DNA of 64,000 bases from positions 790,001 through 854,000 of the forward strand of contig NZ_AP022870.1 in the NCBI RefSeq assembly GCF_011764545.1, in the 5' to 3' direction. This DNA is from Phytohabitans flavus. Lineage in GTDB: Bacteria > Actinomycetota > Actinomycetes > Mycobacteriales > Micromonosporaceae. Below the pieces are notes generated by a model. That model did not search any database. It was not told the DNA's origin and worked only from the letters and a program-made list of their open reading frames with translations. Each line of letters starts with the position of its first letter. Positions within the stretch are counted from its first letter, which is position 1. The position numbers and the translations under genes were made by a program. This document shows positions 1-13,286 of this stretch, in pieces.

Positions 1-1577
<1,577 letters not shown>

Positions 1578-1657
1578 CAAAGCTGCTACGCGTCCACTAT
1601 GCGAATCTGAACCAACAACCAAACCCGGTTTTTGTGGGTGGTTGACAGGTTTATAGT

Positions 1658-1776
1658 GTTACGGCGGTCATGGCGGAGGGGAAACGCCCGGACACATTCC
1701 GAACCCGGAAGCTAAGCCTTCCAGCGCCGATGGTACTGCACTCGGGAGGGTGTGGGAGAGTAGGACACCGCCGGAC
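1658..1776 (+). rRNA. rrf: 5S ribosomal RNA
   Basis: About 119 bases starting GTTACGGCGGTCATGGCG and ending CACCGCCGGAC form the classic 5S molecule. The two ends pair as helix I, and CCGAACCCGGAAGCTAAG lies in the loop region. It sits directly downstream of the 23S gene and upstream of a strong hairpin, as expected for the last gene of the rRNA operon. End positions are accurate to a few bases. Confidence 0.95.
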
Positions 1777-1784
1777 TTCTTTTA

Positions 1785-1815
1785 GTGAAGGCCACCCCGC
1801 CGGGGTGGCCTTCAC
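1785..1815 (+). terminator. rRNA operon terminator hairpin
   Basis: GTGAAGGCCACCCCG at 1785-1799 pairs perfectly with CGGGGTGGCCTTCAC at 1801-1815. The sequence just before the stem is T-rich (CTTCTTTTA). The position immediately after 5S fits a transcription terminator. It separates the rRNA operon from the gene starting at 1838. Confidence 0.85.
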
Positions 1816-1837
1816 TGCGTATTGGGAGGATGGAACC

Positions 1838-5070
<3,233 letters not shown>

Positions 5071-5074
<4 letters not shown>

Positions 5075-6069
5075 GCGAGCGGCTGGTCGACGCGTACGAC
5101 CTGGTGATCTTTGACCTGGACGGCGTGATCTACCTGATCGACCGGCCTATCGAGGGCGCGGTCGAGGCCGTGGGCGAGCTGCACCGGGCTGGTGTGCCGC
5201 TGGCGTACGCGACGAACAACGCCTCGCGCCGCTCCAGTGAGGTCGCCGACCTGCTGAACGGCCTCGGCGTACCAGCTGATGCGGGTGAAGTGATCACCTC
5301 AGCTGGCGCGTCGGCGGCCGTGTTGGCGCAGCGGCTGCCGACGGGTTCTCGGGTCCTGGTCGTGGGTGCTGAGGCGCTTCGCGCCGAGGTGCGCGACGTG
5401 GGGCTGGAGCCGGTGGTGCGGGCCGAGGAGCTGCCGGTGGCCGTGGTGCAGGGGTACGGGCCGCAGGTGGGCTGGTCCGATCTGGCCGAGGCCGCCGTCG
5501 CGATCCGGGGCGGCGCGGAGTGGGTCGCCACCAACACCGACCGCACGCTGCCCAGCCCGCGGGGGCCGCTGCCGGGGAACGGTTCGCTGGTGGCGGCGCT
5601 GCGCACCGCGCTCGGGCGGGAGCCGGACCTGGTCGTGGGCAAGCCGGAGCCGGAGCTCTTCGCGACCGCCGCGCGCCGGGTGGGCGCCCGGCGTCCGATC
5701 GTCGTGGGCGACCGGCTGGACACCGACATCGAGGGCGCGGTGCGGGCCGGGATGGACAGCCTGCTGGTGCTCACCGGCGTGAGCGGGCCGGCGGAACTGC
5801 TGGCGGCGCCGGCCGAGCAGCGGCCGACGTATGTGGCGGCGGACCTGAGCGGGCTCTTCGACGTGGCCGAGACGGCCACGGTGCCGCCGGACCGGGTCGA
5901 GGGCTGGCGGCTGGAAGACGGCGCCGGGCCGAGGCTGGCCGGCGAGGGCACCACGATCGACGCGCTGCGGCTGCTGTGTGGGCTGGCCTGGTCGGGCGGG
6001 GACGCCACCAGGGTCGAGCCCGACTCGCCCGCCGCCCGGGACGCCCTCCACGCGCTCGGCCTGGCCTGA
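5071..6069 (+). CDS. HAD-IIA family sugar/glycerol phosphatase (NagD-like)
   Basis: This 332-aa protein has the HAD motifs in order: FDLDGV with catalytic Asp15 and Asp17, ATNNAS (motif II), the lysine of VGKPEPE (motif III), and [12 protein letters not shown] (motif IV). The cap domain between motifs II and III is the C2a type of NagD-like enzymes. Such proteins dephosphorylate small phosphates in the cytosol. The mycobacterial protein in the same neighbourhood, Rv1692, is a glycerol-3-phosphate phosphatase, which is the best guess for the substrate. GTG at 5071 overlaps the stop of the preceding gene, so the two are translationally coupled. Confidence 0.9.
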
Positions 6070-6411
6070 GGCCAGCCAGCGCCCAAAAGCGGACGCCACC
6101 AAGGCCGAGCCCGGCCAGCGACTAGATCTTTCAAGGTCGAGGTCACATTCGATTTTTTGAGTTGGGTATTTGCCCCGGTCCGCGTCAGTGGCGGACCGTA
6201 TGCTCCCGCGGGCACCGCGCAGGTCGGCGGCTCGCTAGCGCTCGCCGAGATCCCCGACCTGCGCTGCCGGGTCCGCGGTCCACGCCCCAACCCCCGAGGT
6301 ACCGCGACCTGTCGAACGGGGCGCGTCGACCTGGGATCGCTGTCGGACGAGGGGGTAAGAGGTGGGTGCGCGGGCGCATTTGCTCTGCTTCCCTAGAGTG
6401 GCGGCGCTGGT

Positions 6412-6441
6412 GACCAGCGGCGAATTGACCAGCGGCGAATT
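6412..6441 (+). repeat. 15-bp direct tandem repeat
   Basis: GACCAGCGGCGAATT occurs twice back to back (6412-6426 and 6427-6441), inside the extra sequence that lengthens copy A of the dispersed repeat. No function is evident. Confidence 0.7.
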
Positions 6442-6513
6442 CGCCGCCGGGTGGGTCCTTTGGTCCTGGGTGAGGCTGGTCCCGCAACGACCGCGCAGAC
6501 GCGTTTTCTGAGG

Positions 6514-6561
6514 GATCGTGGTATCGAGTTGCCCCGGTAGGGGCAGCTCGATACCACGATC
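6514..6561. other. Long hairpin of repeat copy A
   Basis: The arms 6514-6535 and 6540-6561 give a 22-bp stem with one G-T wobble and a 4-base loop. The outer 15 bp are perfect (GATCGTGGTATCGAG and its complement). It could act as a bidirectional terminator between the convergent genes ending at 6069 and 6863, but it is also the core of a repeat found twice more in the window. Confidence 0.85.
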
Positions 6562-6862
6562 TGCCAGAGGGACATCGAGCGGCCTACAGGCGTATGTCTG
6601 CCTTGGACGGACCCGCACCCAACCACCGATCGAGGTCAAGGTCGGGCCGGAGCCCGGACCCGGGCAGCGAGGATCGTGGTCGACCGACAACGATCCGGGG
6701 GTGAGCTTGGCCAGCCGCGAAGGGTGAGGCCGCGGGAGCGACGGTCCGGACCACGACGAACATCGCGGTAGCTCGATTTTCTTGATTTTGGATCTTTGTC
6801 CGCGACATGGCGCCGAGCGGACGCCACGCGGGCCTCAAGCGGGCCGGCACCGGCCCGCGGGC

Positions 6863-7201
6863 CTAGATCAGCTTGCGGAGCTTGAGCAGGTCGAACGGGC
6901 TGGCGCTGATCGACACCCGTCGGGCGCCCAGTGCGCGGGCGAAGTCCAGCTCGCCTCGCACCATCGCTACGAGGTCGTCACTCGTCGTAGTGAGGGCGAT
7001 TTTGGCGTTCGGGTTGTCGCCATCCACGATGTCGACGAGCTGGCCGTCGGTGATGCGACCGTTGAAGGCCACACCCAGGTCGCTGATGCGGCAGGCCAGC
7101 GTGCGGTCGAGGTTGAGCCGCTTGCGGGCGTCCTCCGCGTTGGCCGCCAAGCGCTTGGAGAGCTCGTCCAACGCCTGCCGGCACTCCTGCACGGTGGCCA
7201 C
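6863..7201 (-). CDS. Small SCP2-like (sterol carrier protein type) domain protein
   Basis: This 112-aa protein starts at GTG 7201, with GGAGG 5 bases upstream; the longer open frame upstream has no such site. The sequence resembles the SCP2 lipid-transfer fold. It has an N-terminal helix (VQECRQALDELSKRL), then a segment reading LACRISDLGVAFNGRITDGQ, then the typical SDDLVAMVRGELDFARAL and a C-terminal SPFDLLKLRKLI. Proteins of this family bind lipids in the cytosol. The gene is divergent from the phasin-like gene at 7317 and convergent with the HAD gene. Family assignment is from pattern only. Confidence 0.75.
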   Translation of the reverse strand: MATVQECRQALDELSKRLAANAEDARKRLNLDRTLACRISDLGVAFNGRITDGQLVDIVDGDNPNAKIALTTTSDDLVAMVRGELDFARALGARRVSISASPFDLLKLRKLI

Positions 7202-7316
7202 ACCAACCTCCGATCGACACCACACCAGGTCCACCGCACCGTACCTCACGGAAGTGGCGCGCCGGCCCGGTAGCGTGTGAGGTTGTACATCGGGCGTAGG
7301 TCGGAGGGATCTTGTA

Positions 7317-8054
7317 ATGCAGGATGCGTGGCGGGCGTACCTCGAGCTTGCCCTGGGACTTACCGAGACGTCCCGGAAGAAGGCGCAGAAGGTCGCCAAG
7401 AAGCTCGTCGGCAAGGGTGGCGTGACGGCGGGTCAGCTCCAGTCGCTCGCCGAGGACCTGGTCTCCACCAGCCGCGCCAACCGCGAGTCCCTGTCGAAGC
7501 TGGTCCGTTTCGAGGTGGACCGCACGCTCGGCCGGGTCGGCCTGGCGACCGCGGAGGAGGTCGCCGATCTGACCACCCGCGTGCGCGACCTGGAGGAGGA
7601 GCTGCGGCAGGCGCGGGCCGCGGCCGCCGTGAGCGCGCCGGTGGAAGACGGCGTCCCGGTGCCTGACGGCGTGACGGAGGCCGCGGTCACCGCGCCGCCC
7701 GTCAAGAAGGCCCTCGCGAAGAAGACGGTGGCGAAGAAGACCGTGGCCAAGAAGGGGGCGGACGCTCCTCTGCCGGCGGCGGCCACCGCACCGGTCAAGA
7801 AGGCCGTGGCGAAGGCAGTCGCGAAGAAGGCGGTCGCGAAGAAGGTCGCCGCTGTCGCGCAGCCCATCGCCGAGGCGGCCACAGCGGCCGCCGAGACCGC
7901 GAAAAAGGCCGCCGAAGCAGCCACGGCAGCCGCCGAGCCAGCCGCGCCAGCGAAGAAGGCCGCCGCCAGCAAGACGGTGCCGGCCAAGAAGGCGGCCGCA
8001 CCGCGCAAGACCGTCGCCAAGAAGGCGGCGCCGCCCGCAGGTGAGGAATCCTGA
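7317..8054 (+). CDS. Phasin-like protein with lysine/alanine histone-like tail
   Basis: This 245-aa protein begins with a helical region (residues 1-105) resembling polyhydroxyalkanoate granule-associated proteins, ending in a coiled-coil stretch (VADLTTRVRDLEEELRQ). The rest is Ala/Lys/Pro-rich with many KKAVAKK-type repeats, like histone H1 tails and PhaF. Such proteins coat storage granules or bind DNA through the basic tail. ATG at 7317 has GGAGGG 8 bases upstream. Its stop overlaps the next start (ATGA), so it leads a tightly packed set with the 74-aa gene, tlyA and nadK. Whether the organism makes PHA granules cannot be seen here. Confidence 0.75.
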   Translation: MQDAWRAYLELALGLTETSRKKAQKVAKKLVGKGGVTAGQLQSLAEDLVSTSRANRESLSKLVRFEVDRTLGRVGLATAEEVADLTTRVRDLEEELRQARAAAAVSAPVEDGVPVPDGVTEAAVTAPPVKKALAKKTVAKKTVAKKGADAPLPAAATAPVKKAVAKAVAKKAVAKKVAAVAQPIAEAATAAAETAKKAAEAATAAAEPAAPAKKAAASKTVPAKKAAAPRKTVAKKAAPPAGEES

Positions 8055-8278
8055 TGCATCCCGTACCGGGACCGTACCGCCCGCCGGTGCCGGCGCCCAC
8101 TGTGGAGTCCCCGGTCGCGCCCACAGTGGAGGGTGGCGGCACGGGCCACCCCGCTGTGGACGCCGTGGTCCAGGCGCTCGCGAACGCCGCGGACCTGCCA
8201 CCCCGGGACCAGATCGCCGAGTACGAGGCGGCGCACTCCACGCTCCAGGAGACGCTCGCCACCATCGACCAGGCCTGA
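8054..8278 (+). CDS. Conserved small protein upstream of tlyA (function unknown)
   Basis: This 74-aa protein has a proline-rich N-terminus (residues 1-30) and an acidic helical C-terminus (PAVDAVVQALANAADLPPRDQ followed by a second helix). Both ends overlap neighbours by the ATGA arrangement, which argues strongly that it is translated. A small unknown gene in the same place before tlyA is also present in mycobacteria (Rv1693). No motif reveals a function. Confidence 0.8.
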   Translation: MHPVPGPYRPPVPAPTVESPVAPTVEGGGTGHPAVDAVVQALANAADLPPRDQIAEYEAAHSTLQETLATIDQA

Positions 8279-9063
8279 TGGCACGCCGCGCCCGCCTCGA
8301 CGCGGAGCTGGTCCGCCGAGGGCTGGCCCGCTCCCGCGAGCAGGCCGCCGAGCTTGTCGAAGCCGGCCGGGTGCGGGTGCAGGGGGTGCCGGCCCGCAAG
8401 GCCGCCGCCATGGTCGACCCGGCCGACGCGGTACTGGTGGTCGGCGACACCGTCGAGTACGTGTCGCGCGGCGGCCACAAGCTCGCCGGCGCGCTCGCGG
8501 CCTTCGAGAAGCTGACCGTCGAGGGGCGGCGGTGCCTCGACGCGGGCGCCTCCACGGGCGGCTTCACCGACGTGCTGCTGCGCGCCGGGGCCGCCGAGGT
8601 GGTCGCCGTCGACGTCGGGTACGGGCAGCTCGCCTGGTCGCTGCGGAACGACCCGCGGGTACACGTATTCGAGCGCACCAACGTCCGTACCCTCACTCCG
8701 GAGGCGATCGGCGGGCAGGTGGGGCTGACGGTGGCCGACCTGTCGTTCATCTCGCTGCGGTTGGTCCTGCCGGCCCTGGCCGTCTGCACCGCGGCGGACG
8801 GCGACCTCGCGCTGATGGTCAAGCCGCAGTTCGAGGTGGGCAAGGAGCGGGTCGGCGCCGGCGGCGTCGTGCGCGACCCGGCACTGCGCGCGGAGGCCGT
8901 GCTCGACGTGGCCGAGGCCGCGCGCGGCGAGGGGCTCGGCGTGGCCGGCGTGGCGGCGAGCCCGCTGCCGGGGCCGAGCGGAAACGTGGAGTTCTTCCTG
9001 TGGCTGCGCCGCGACGCGCCCGAGGTCGAGCGGGAGCGGGTACGGGAAGTGGTGGGCGCATGA
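8278..9063 (+). CDS. tlyA: TlyA family rRNA 2'-O-methyltransferase
   Basis: This 261-aa protein has an N-terminal S4 RNA-binding domain (residues 1-60, RLDAELVRRGLARSREQA) and an FtsJ/RrmJ-type SAM-binding domain with DAGASTGGFTDVLL near residue 88. TlyA methylates the 2'-OH of specific cytidines in 16S and 23S rRNA; loss gives capreomycin/viomycin resistance. The ATG at 8278 overlaps the upstream stop; the longer frame upstream of it is not used. The stop overlaps nadK. The length is typical for the family. Confidence 0.95.
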   Translation: MARRARLDAELVRRGLARSREQAAELVEAGRVRVQGVPARKAAAMVDPADAVLVVGDTVEYVSRGGHKLAGALAAFEKLTVEGRRCLDAGASTGGFTDVLLRAGAAEVVAVDVGYGQLAWSLRNDPRVHVFERTNVRTLTPEAIGGQVGLTVADLSFISLRLVLPALAVCTAADGDLALMVKPQFEVGKERVGAGGVVRDPALRAEAVLDVAEAARGEGLGVAGVAASPLPGPSGNVEFFLWLRRDAPEVERERVREVVGA

Positions 9064-9950
9064 GCCAGCACAGGGCGGCGTTACTCGTCACCCACACCGG
9101 GCGGCAGGACAGCACCGAGCACGCGCGGACGGTCGCGACCGACCTGATCGCGGCCGGCTTCGAGGTGCGGGTGGTGGCCGAGGAGGCCGCCGACCTCGAC
9201 CTGCCCGAGGTCAAGCCGGTGAGCGGGCTGACGGCCGCGGACGGTGTGGAGATCGTGTTCGCGCTGGGCGGCGACGGGACGTTCCTGCGCGCGGCCGAGC
9301 TGGCCCGCCCGGTGGCCGCGCCGCTGCTCGGCATCAACCTCGGCAAGGTCGGCTTCCTCGCCGAGGCGGAGATCAGGGACCTCGACCAGGCGGTACGCGA
9401 CGTGGTCGCCAGGGCGTACACAGTGGACTCCCGGCTCACCCTCGACGTGCTGGCCGAAGTGGACGGTGAGCCGATCGCGGAGTCCTGGGCGCTCAACGAG
9501 GTGAGTGTCGAGAAGGGACAGCGGGCGCACATGCTCGAGGTGCTCGTCGACGTCGACGGGCGGCCGCTGTCGCGGTACGGGTGCGACGGCGTGATCTGCG
9601 CGACGCCGACCGGCTCGACCGCGTACGCGTTCTCGGCCGGCGGGCCCGTCGTCTGGCCCGAGGTGGAGGCGCTGCTGCTGGTGCCGATCAGCGCGCACGC
9701 GCTCTTCAGCCGCCCGCTGGTCACCGCGCCGACGTCCACGTTCGTGATCACTGTGGACCCGTACACCTCGTTCGCGGCGCTCTGCTGCGACGGGCGGCGC
9801 GTCTTCGACCTGCCGCCCGGGGCGCGGGTGACTGTGCGGCGGGGGGCGTTGCCGGTCCGGATCGTCCGCTTGCGGGACGAACCGTTCACAGATCGGCTGG
9901 TAGCGAAGTTCGAGCTGCCGGTGGAGGGATGGCGCGGCACCCGGCGCTGA
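9060..9950 (+). CDS. nadK: NAD kinase
   Basis: This 296-aa ATP-NAD kinase phosphorylates NAD to NADP in the cytosol. The GGDGT motif is at about residue 69 within FALGGDGTFLRAAEL, followed by NLGKVGFLAE and the conserved CDGVICATPTGSTAY. ATG at 9060 overlaps the tlyA stop, giving a coupled pair as in mycobacteria. Codon 8 (9081-9083) is TTA, a leucine codon that is rare in high-GC actinobacteria and depends on the bldA-type tRNA. In mycobacteria recN follows; here it does not. Confidence 0.95.
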   Translation: MSQHRAALLVTHTGRQDSTEHARTVATDLIAAGFEVRVVAEEAADLDLPEVKPVSGLTAADGVEIVFALGGDGTFLRAAELARPVAAPLLGINLGKVGFLAEAEIRDLDQAVRDVVARAYTVDSRLTLDVLAEVDGEPIAESWALNEVSVEKGQRAHMLEVLVDVDGRPLSRYGCDGVICATPTGSTAYAFSAGGPVVWPEVEALLLVPISAHALFSRPLVTAPTSTFVITVDPYTSFAALCCDGRRVFDLPPGARVTVRRGALPVRIVRLRDEPFTDRLVAKFELPVEGWRGTRR

Positions 9951-9968
9951 GGACCTACGCTGGGCCGC

Positions 9969-11105
9969 GTGTCCGATACCCGGCGGGAGTCCGCGGCCGA
10001 GAGCGCGGTGCGCGTCAGCACGCTGGAGCTCTTCTTCGACCTCGTCTTCGTCTTCACGCTGACCCAGCTCACCCGGCTGCTCGCCGACGAGCTCGACTGG
10101 ACTGGCGCGGCGCGGGTGGCGCTGATGCTCGGCATCATCCTGTGGATGTACGGCGGTTTCGCCTGGCTGACCAACGCCGTCATCCCGAACAACCGCCTGC
10201 GCCGCACGCTGATGCTCGTCGGGATGGGCGGCTTCCTCACCATCTCGCTGGCGATCCCGGACGCGTTCGGCGACTCGGGGTGGGCGTTCGGCGTGGGGTA
10301 CTTCGTCGTCAACGCCGTGCACAGTGGACTCTTCGTGCTCGCCGGCGGCCCCGGCTCGGCGCGTGCCATGCTCCGCCTCGCGCCGGTCAACCTGACCAGC
10401 GCCACCCTCGTGCTCGCCGGCGGGTTCGCGCCCGATGAGTGGCGGTGGGTGCTGTGGGGGCTGGCGTTCGCCGTATGTGTCGCGGCGCCGTACCTGCGGC
10501 CGATCGGCGGCTTCTCCATCTCGCCGTCGCACTTCGTGGAGCGGCACGGGCTGGTGGTCATCATCGCGCTCGGGGAGTCCGTGGTCGCGATCGGTGTCGG
10601 CGCGGCCGGCCTCGACGTCGACCCGGCTCTGGTGCTTGTCGCCGCGCTGGGGCTCACCCTCTCGTACCTGATGTGGTGGGTCTACTTCGGCGACGGTGAC
10701 GAGGCCGCGGAGCACGCGCTGGCCTCGGTGCCGGAGAGCCGGCGGGCGATGGTGGCGATGCGCGCGTACGGGTACGCCCACTTCGTCCTGCTGCTCGGCA
10801 TCGTGGTCGTGGCCGCCGGTACCAAGAAGGTCATCGGGCATGCGGGCGACGAGCTCAAGCTCGCCGAGGCGGTCGCGCTCGCCAGCGGCCTGGCGCTGTA
10901 CCTGGCGGGCGATGCCGCGTTCCGCCGGGTGCTGGCCCTGGGCAAAGTGGAGTACCGCGCGGCCGGCGTGGTGCTGGCGCTTGCGACCATCCCGCTGGGG
11001 CTGGTGGTCGCGGGCTGGCAGCTTGTCGCCCTGGTCGTGGTCCTGCTGCTGGTGCTGGCGGCGGAGGCGCGAGGCCCGGCTCCGCACACGGCGAAAGCCC
11101 GGTGA
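9969..11105 (+). CDS. LtrA-family (low temperature requirement A) membrane protein
   Basis: This 378-aa polytopic membrane protein has the family's N-terminal signature (VSTLELFFDLVFVFTLTQL) and many hydrophobic segments along its length. It also has FSISPSHFVERHGL followed by a glutamate-containing helix (ALGESVVAIG), typical of LtrA. The molecular role of the family is not established. GTG at 9969 follows nadK by 18 bases without a clear ribosome binding site. A hairpin overlaps its last codons. Confidence 0.85.
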   Translation: MSDTRRESAAESAVRVSTLELFFDLVFVFTLTQLTRLLADELDWTGAARVALMLGIILWMYGGFAWLTNAVIPNNRLRRTLMLVGMGGFLTISLAIPDAFGDSGWAFGVGYFVVNAVHSGLFVLAGGPGSARAMLRLAPVNLTSATLVLAGGFAPDEWRWVLWGLAFAVCVAAPYLRPIGGFSISPSHFVERHGLVVIIALGESVVAIGVGAAGLDVDPALVLVAALGLTLSYLMWWVYFGDGDEAAEHALASVPESRRAMVAMRAYGYAHFVLLLGIVVVAAGTKKVIGHAGDELKLAEAVALASGLALYLAGDAAFRRVLALGKVEYRAAGVVLALATIPLGLVVAGWQLVALVVVLLLVLAAEARGPAPHTAKAR

Positions 11106-11132
11106 ATTCCTCGACGCTGAGGAAACACCGGG
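11098..11132. terminator. Hairpin at 3' end of the LtrA gene
   Basis: CCCGGTG (11098-11104) pairs with CACCGGG (11126-11132), and TTCCTC pairs with GAGGAA inside. It lies between convergent genes and overlaps the stop codon of the LtrA gene. Confidence 0.6.
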
Positions 11133-11174
11133 TCGATAGGATCGCTTTACGTACCTGAAACTGCCGCCGCTGGC

Positions 11175-11405
11175 CTATTCGGCGATGCGGGTGCGGCTGG
11201 TCCAGCGGTAAACCACCGCGCCGCTGTCGGGCAGGCCGGAGAGTTCGTCGGTGCGCTCGAAGTGTTCGTACCCACCGCGGTGCTCGACCTTGATTTTGTA
11301 AACCTCGTTAGTGGCCAGGCAGGTGCGGAGCTCGTCGGGAAAATCGCTCGGGCCTCCCTCCAGCCGCACCGGCGCACTTATCGCATTGTCGAGACGTTGA
11401 GTCAT
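11175..11405 (-). CDS. Small unknown protein, DUF5988-like
   Basis: This 76-aa protein starts at ATG 11405 with GGAG about 8 bases upstream; a longer frame to 11510 lacks such support. It ends VYRWTSRTRIAE and contains VYKIKVEHRGGYEHFERTD. The pattern resembles the small actinobacterial DUF5988 proteins, a match made from memory. It is acidic in the middle with no membrane segment. It is divergent from the carboxylase gene at 11760 and may be the left edge of the biosynthetic cluster. Confidence 0.6.
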   Translation of the reverse strand: MTQRLDNAISAPVRLEGGPSDFPDELRTCLATNEVYKIKVEHRGGYEHFERTDELSGLPDSGAVVYRWTSRTRIAE

Positions 11406-11759
11406 GGTCGGATCTCCGTCCACCCTCGACGATATTGCTGGCTGATCCCAGGCTATGGACAGCCGCGACCGGCGGCAGCCCCTACCGACCCTTAAGCCCG
11501 GTTTACGCAATGCTCGTCGGCCCGCGCTGGGCGAAGACGGCGACCGTGGGTATGGCGATCACGGCACTGTCAACGATTCGAGTGGGGTGTGTCGATCCGC
11601 CGGTTGGGCCGCCGGATTGCTTGGCAACGATCCGGAAATGGCGTCGTAGGGGTCGATACGGGTTGGCGCCGAATAGCGGGAAACCTAGCCTCGAACAGGA
11701 GTCTGTCGAGCTCGACGAGTCGCTGAACGCGTTGCCGTCTAGCAGAGCGGTGGGGATGG
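11406..11759. promoter_or_regulatory. Divergent intergenic region with CCCCTA motif pair
   Basis: This gene-free stretch of 354 bases separates the DUF5988-like gene from the carboxylase gene. It contains CCCCTA at 11479-11484 followed by ACCCTTA at 11488-11494, the same pair of motif variants seen upstream of other cluster genes. No convincing coding frame is seen in the rest. Confidence 0.45.
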
Positions 11760-13235
11760 ATGTCGACACCAACGATCGTATCGGAGACCGTTTCCGGGGC
11801 AGGTCCCTTGGCCGGTCCGTTAGCCGGCAAAGAGGTGCAACAGCCCGACTTCCGTGATCCGGCGGTGCGCCTGGCGCAGCTGCTCGACGCCGGCACGGTG
11901 GTCGCGCTGCATTCGCCGGACCGCAGCGGCGTCACGGCCGTGCGGGGCCAGATCCAGGGCCGCAAGGTGTACGCGTACTGCACCGACGCCACCAACATGG
12001 GCGGCGCCATGGGCACCGAGGGATGCCAGCACATCGTGCGGACCATCGACCTCGCCGTCCGCGACCGGGTGCCGGTCGTCGGGCTGTGGCACTCGGGCGG
12101 CGCGCGGCTGGCCGACGGGGTCGAGTCGATGGACGGTGTCGGCCAGGTCTTCGCGGCGATGACCCGCGCCTCCGGCCGGGTGCCGCAGATCTCGGTGGTG
12201 CTGGGCCCGGCCGCCGGTGCCGCGGCGTACGGACCGGCACTGACCGACGTCGTGATCATGTCTGAGGCCGGACGGATGTTCGTCACCGGCCCAGACGTGG
12301 TCAAGACGGTCACCGGCGAGCAGATCGACATGGCGGCGCTCGGCGGTGTCGAGGCGCACGGCCGCAAGTCCGGCGTGGCGCACATGGTGGTCAACACCGA
12401 GGCCGAGGCATACGTGAAGGCGCGGCGGATCACCGAGCTCTTCGCCCGCCCGGGTGCCTTCAACCTCTCCAGCGTGCAGGAGGAACGTGACCTGCGGGCG
12501 CTGCTGCCGGAGTCGTCCCGCCGCGCGTACGACGTGCGGGGGCTGGTGCGCGCGGTGCTCGACGCCGAGGTGGACGCGGCGCCGTTCGAGGAGTTCCAGC
12601 CCCGCTGGGCGGCGAACGTCGTGATCGGCCTCGGTCGTCTCGCCGGCCGTGCGGTCGGCGTGATCGCCAACAACCCCTCGCGCAAGGGTGGCTGCCTTGA
12701 CTCGCTCAGCGCCGAGAAGGCGTCCAGGTTTGTCCGCATGTGTGACTCGCAGGGCATCCCGCTCGTCGTGATCGTCGACGTGCCCGGCTACCTGCCCGGC
12801 GTCGGTCAGGAGTGGGACGGCGTGATCCGGCGCGGCGCGAAGCTGCTGCACGCGTTTGCCGAGGCGGCGGTGCCGCGGGTCACGCTGGTCACCCGCAAGT
12901 CGTACGGCGGCGCGTACATCGCGATGAACTCCCGCTCGCTCGGCGCCACCGCGGTCTTCGCGTGGCCCGACGCGGAGGTCGCGGTGATGGGCGCGGAGGC
13001 GGCGGTAGGGGTGCTCTTCCGCAAGCGGCTGGCGGCCACGCCTCCCGAGGAGCGTGAGGCCCTGCGCCAGCAGCTGATCGCCGAGCAGACCCGGGTGGCG
13101 GGCGGCGTGGCCAGGGCGGTCGCGCTCGGTGTCGTCGACGAGGTCGTCGAGCCGGTGCACACCCGCCGGCGCCTGGCCGAGGCGATGGCCGAAGCCCCGG
13201 CGGGCCGCGGTCACCACGGAAACATCCCGCTCTGA
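11760..13235 (+). CDS. Acyl-CoA carboxylase, carboxyltransferase (beta) subunit
   Basis: This 491-aa protein has the two-lobed carboxyltransferase fold of AccD/PccB. The N-terminal half shows GGAMGTEGCQHIVRTIDLA, LWHSGGARLADGVES and GPAAGAAAYGPAL. The C-terminal half shows NNPSRKGGCLDSLSAEKASR, VDVPGYLPG, KSYGGAYIAMNSRSL and WPDAEVAVMGAEAAV. The glycine-rich oxyanion-hole regions are intact. With a biotinylated alpha subunit encoded elsewhere, it would make malonyl-CoA or methylmalonyl-CoA, extender units for the PKS at 41-64 kb and for DpgA. The ATG at 11760 has the purine-rich GGTGGGGATG just upstream. Substrate choice is not assigned. Confidence 0.9.
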   Translation: MSTPTIVSETVSGAGPLAGPLAGKEVQQPDFRDPAVRLAQLLDAGTVVALHSPDRSGVTAVRGQIQGRKVYAYCTDATNMGGAMGTEGCQHIVRTIDLAVRDRVPVVGLWHSGGARLADGVESMDGVGQVFAAMTRASGRVPQISVVLGPAAGAAAYGPALTDVVIMSEAGRMFVTGPDVVKTVTGEQIDMAALGGVEAHGRKSGVAHMVVNTEAEAYVKARRITELFARPGAFNLSSVQEERDLRALLPESSRRAYDVRGLVRAVLDAEVDAAPFEEFQPRWAANVVIGLGRLAGRAVGVIANNPSRKGGCLDSLSAEKASRFVRMCDSQGIPLVVIVDVPGYLPGVGQEWDGVIRRGAKLLHAFAEAAVPRVTLVTRKSYGGAYIAMNSRSLGATAVFAWPDAEVAVMGAEAAVGVLFRKRLAATPPEEREALRQQLIAEQTRVAGGVARAVALGVVDEVVEPVHTRRRLAEAMAEAPAGRGHHGNIPL

Positions 13236-13286
13236 CCTGCGCCGCCGGGGGTCTGGAGAGCTTTTCGGGTCAGGGTGGCCTCTGCG

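Larger units (their letters stand above)
6140..6808 (-). repeat. Dispersed non-coding repeat, copy A (full length, inverted)
   Basis: This is most of the gene-free stretch 6070-6862. Read on the minus strand it has the same module order as copy B at 13287-13660. First comes a conserved block of about 90 bases (6808 to about 6719), then a hairpin with ends GATCGTGGTA/TACCACGATC (6514-6561), then a block of about 170 bases (about 6310 to 6140). The last block holds a second stem GCGCAGGTCGG/CCGACCTGCGC (6217-6227/6254-6264). It is about 300 bases longer than B because of extra sequence between modules. It lies between convergent genes. No conserved protein is seen. Confidence 0.8.

Noticed and set aside
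6536-6545. GGTAGGGGCA as another copy of the cluster motif
   Set aside because: It is the loop and inner stem of the repeat hairpin, between convergent genes, outside the cluster.
6157-6850. Small proteins in repeat copy A and similar frames in copies B and C (for example GPDRCSRGLTLR in all three)
   Set aside because: The similarity is at DNA level in all frames; starts, stops and lengths are not conserved and copy C has stops in the matching frame.
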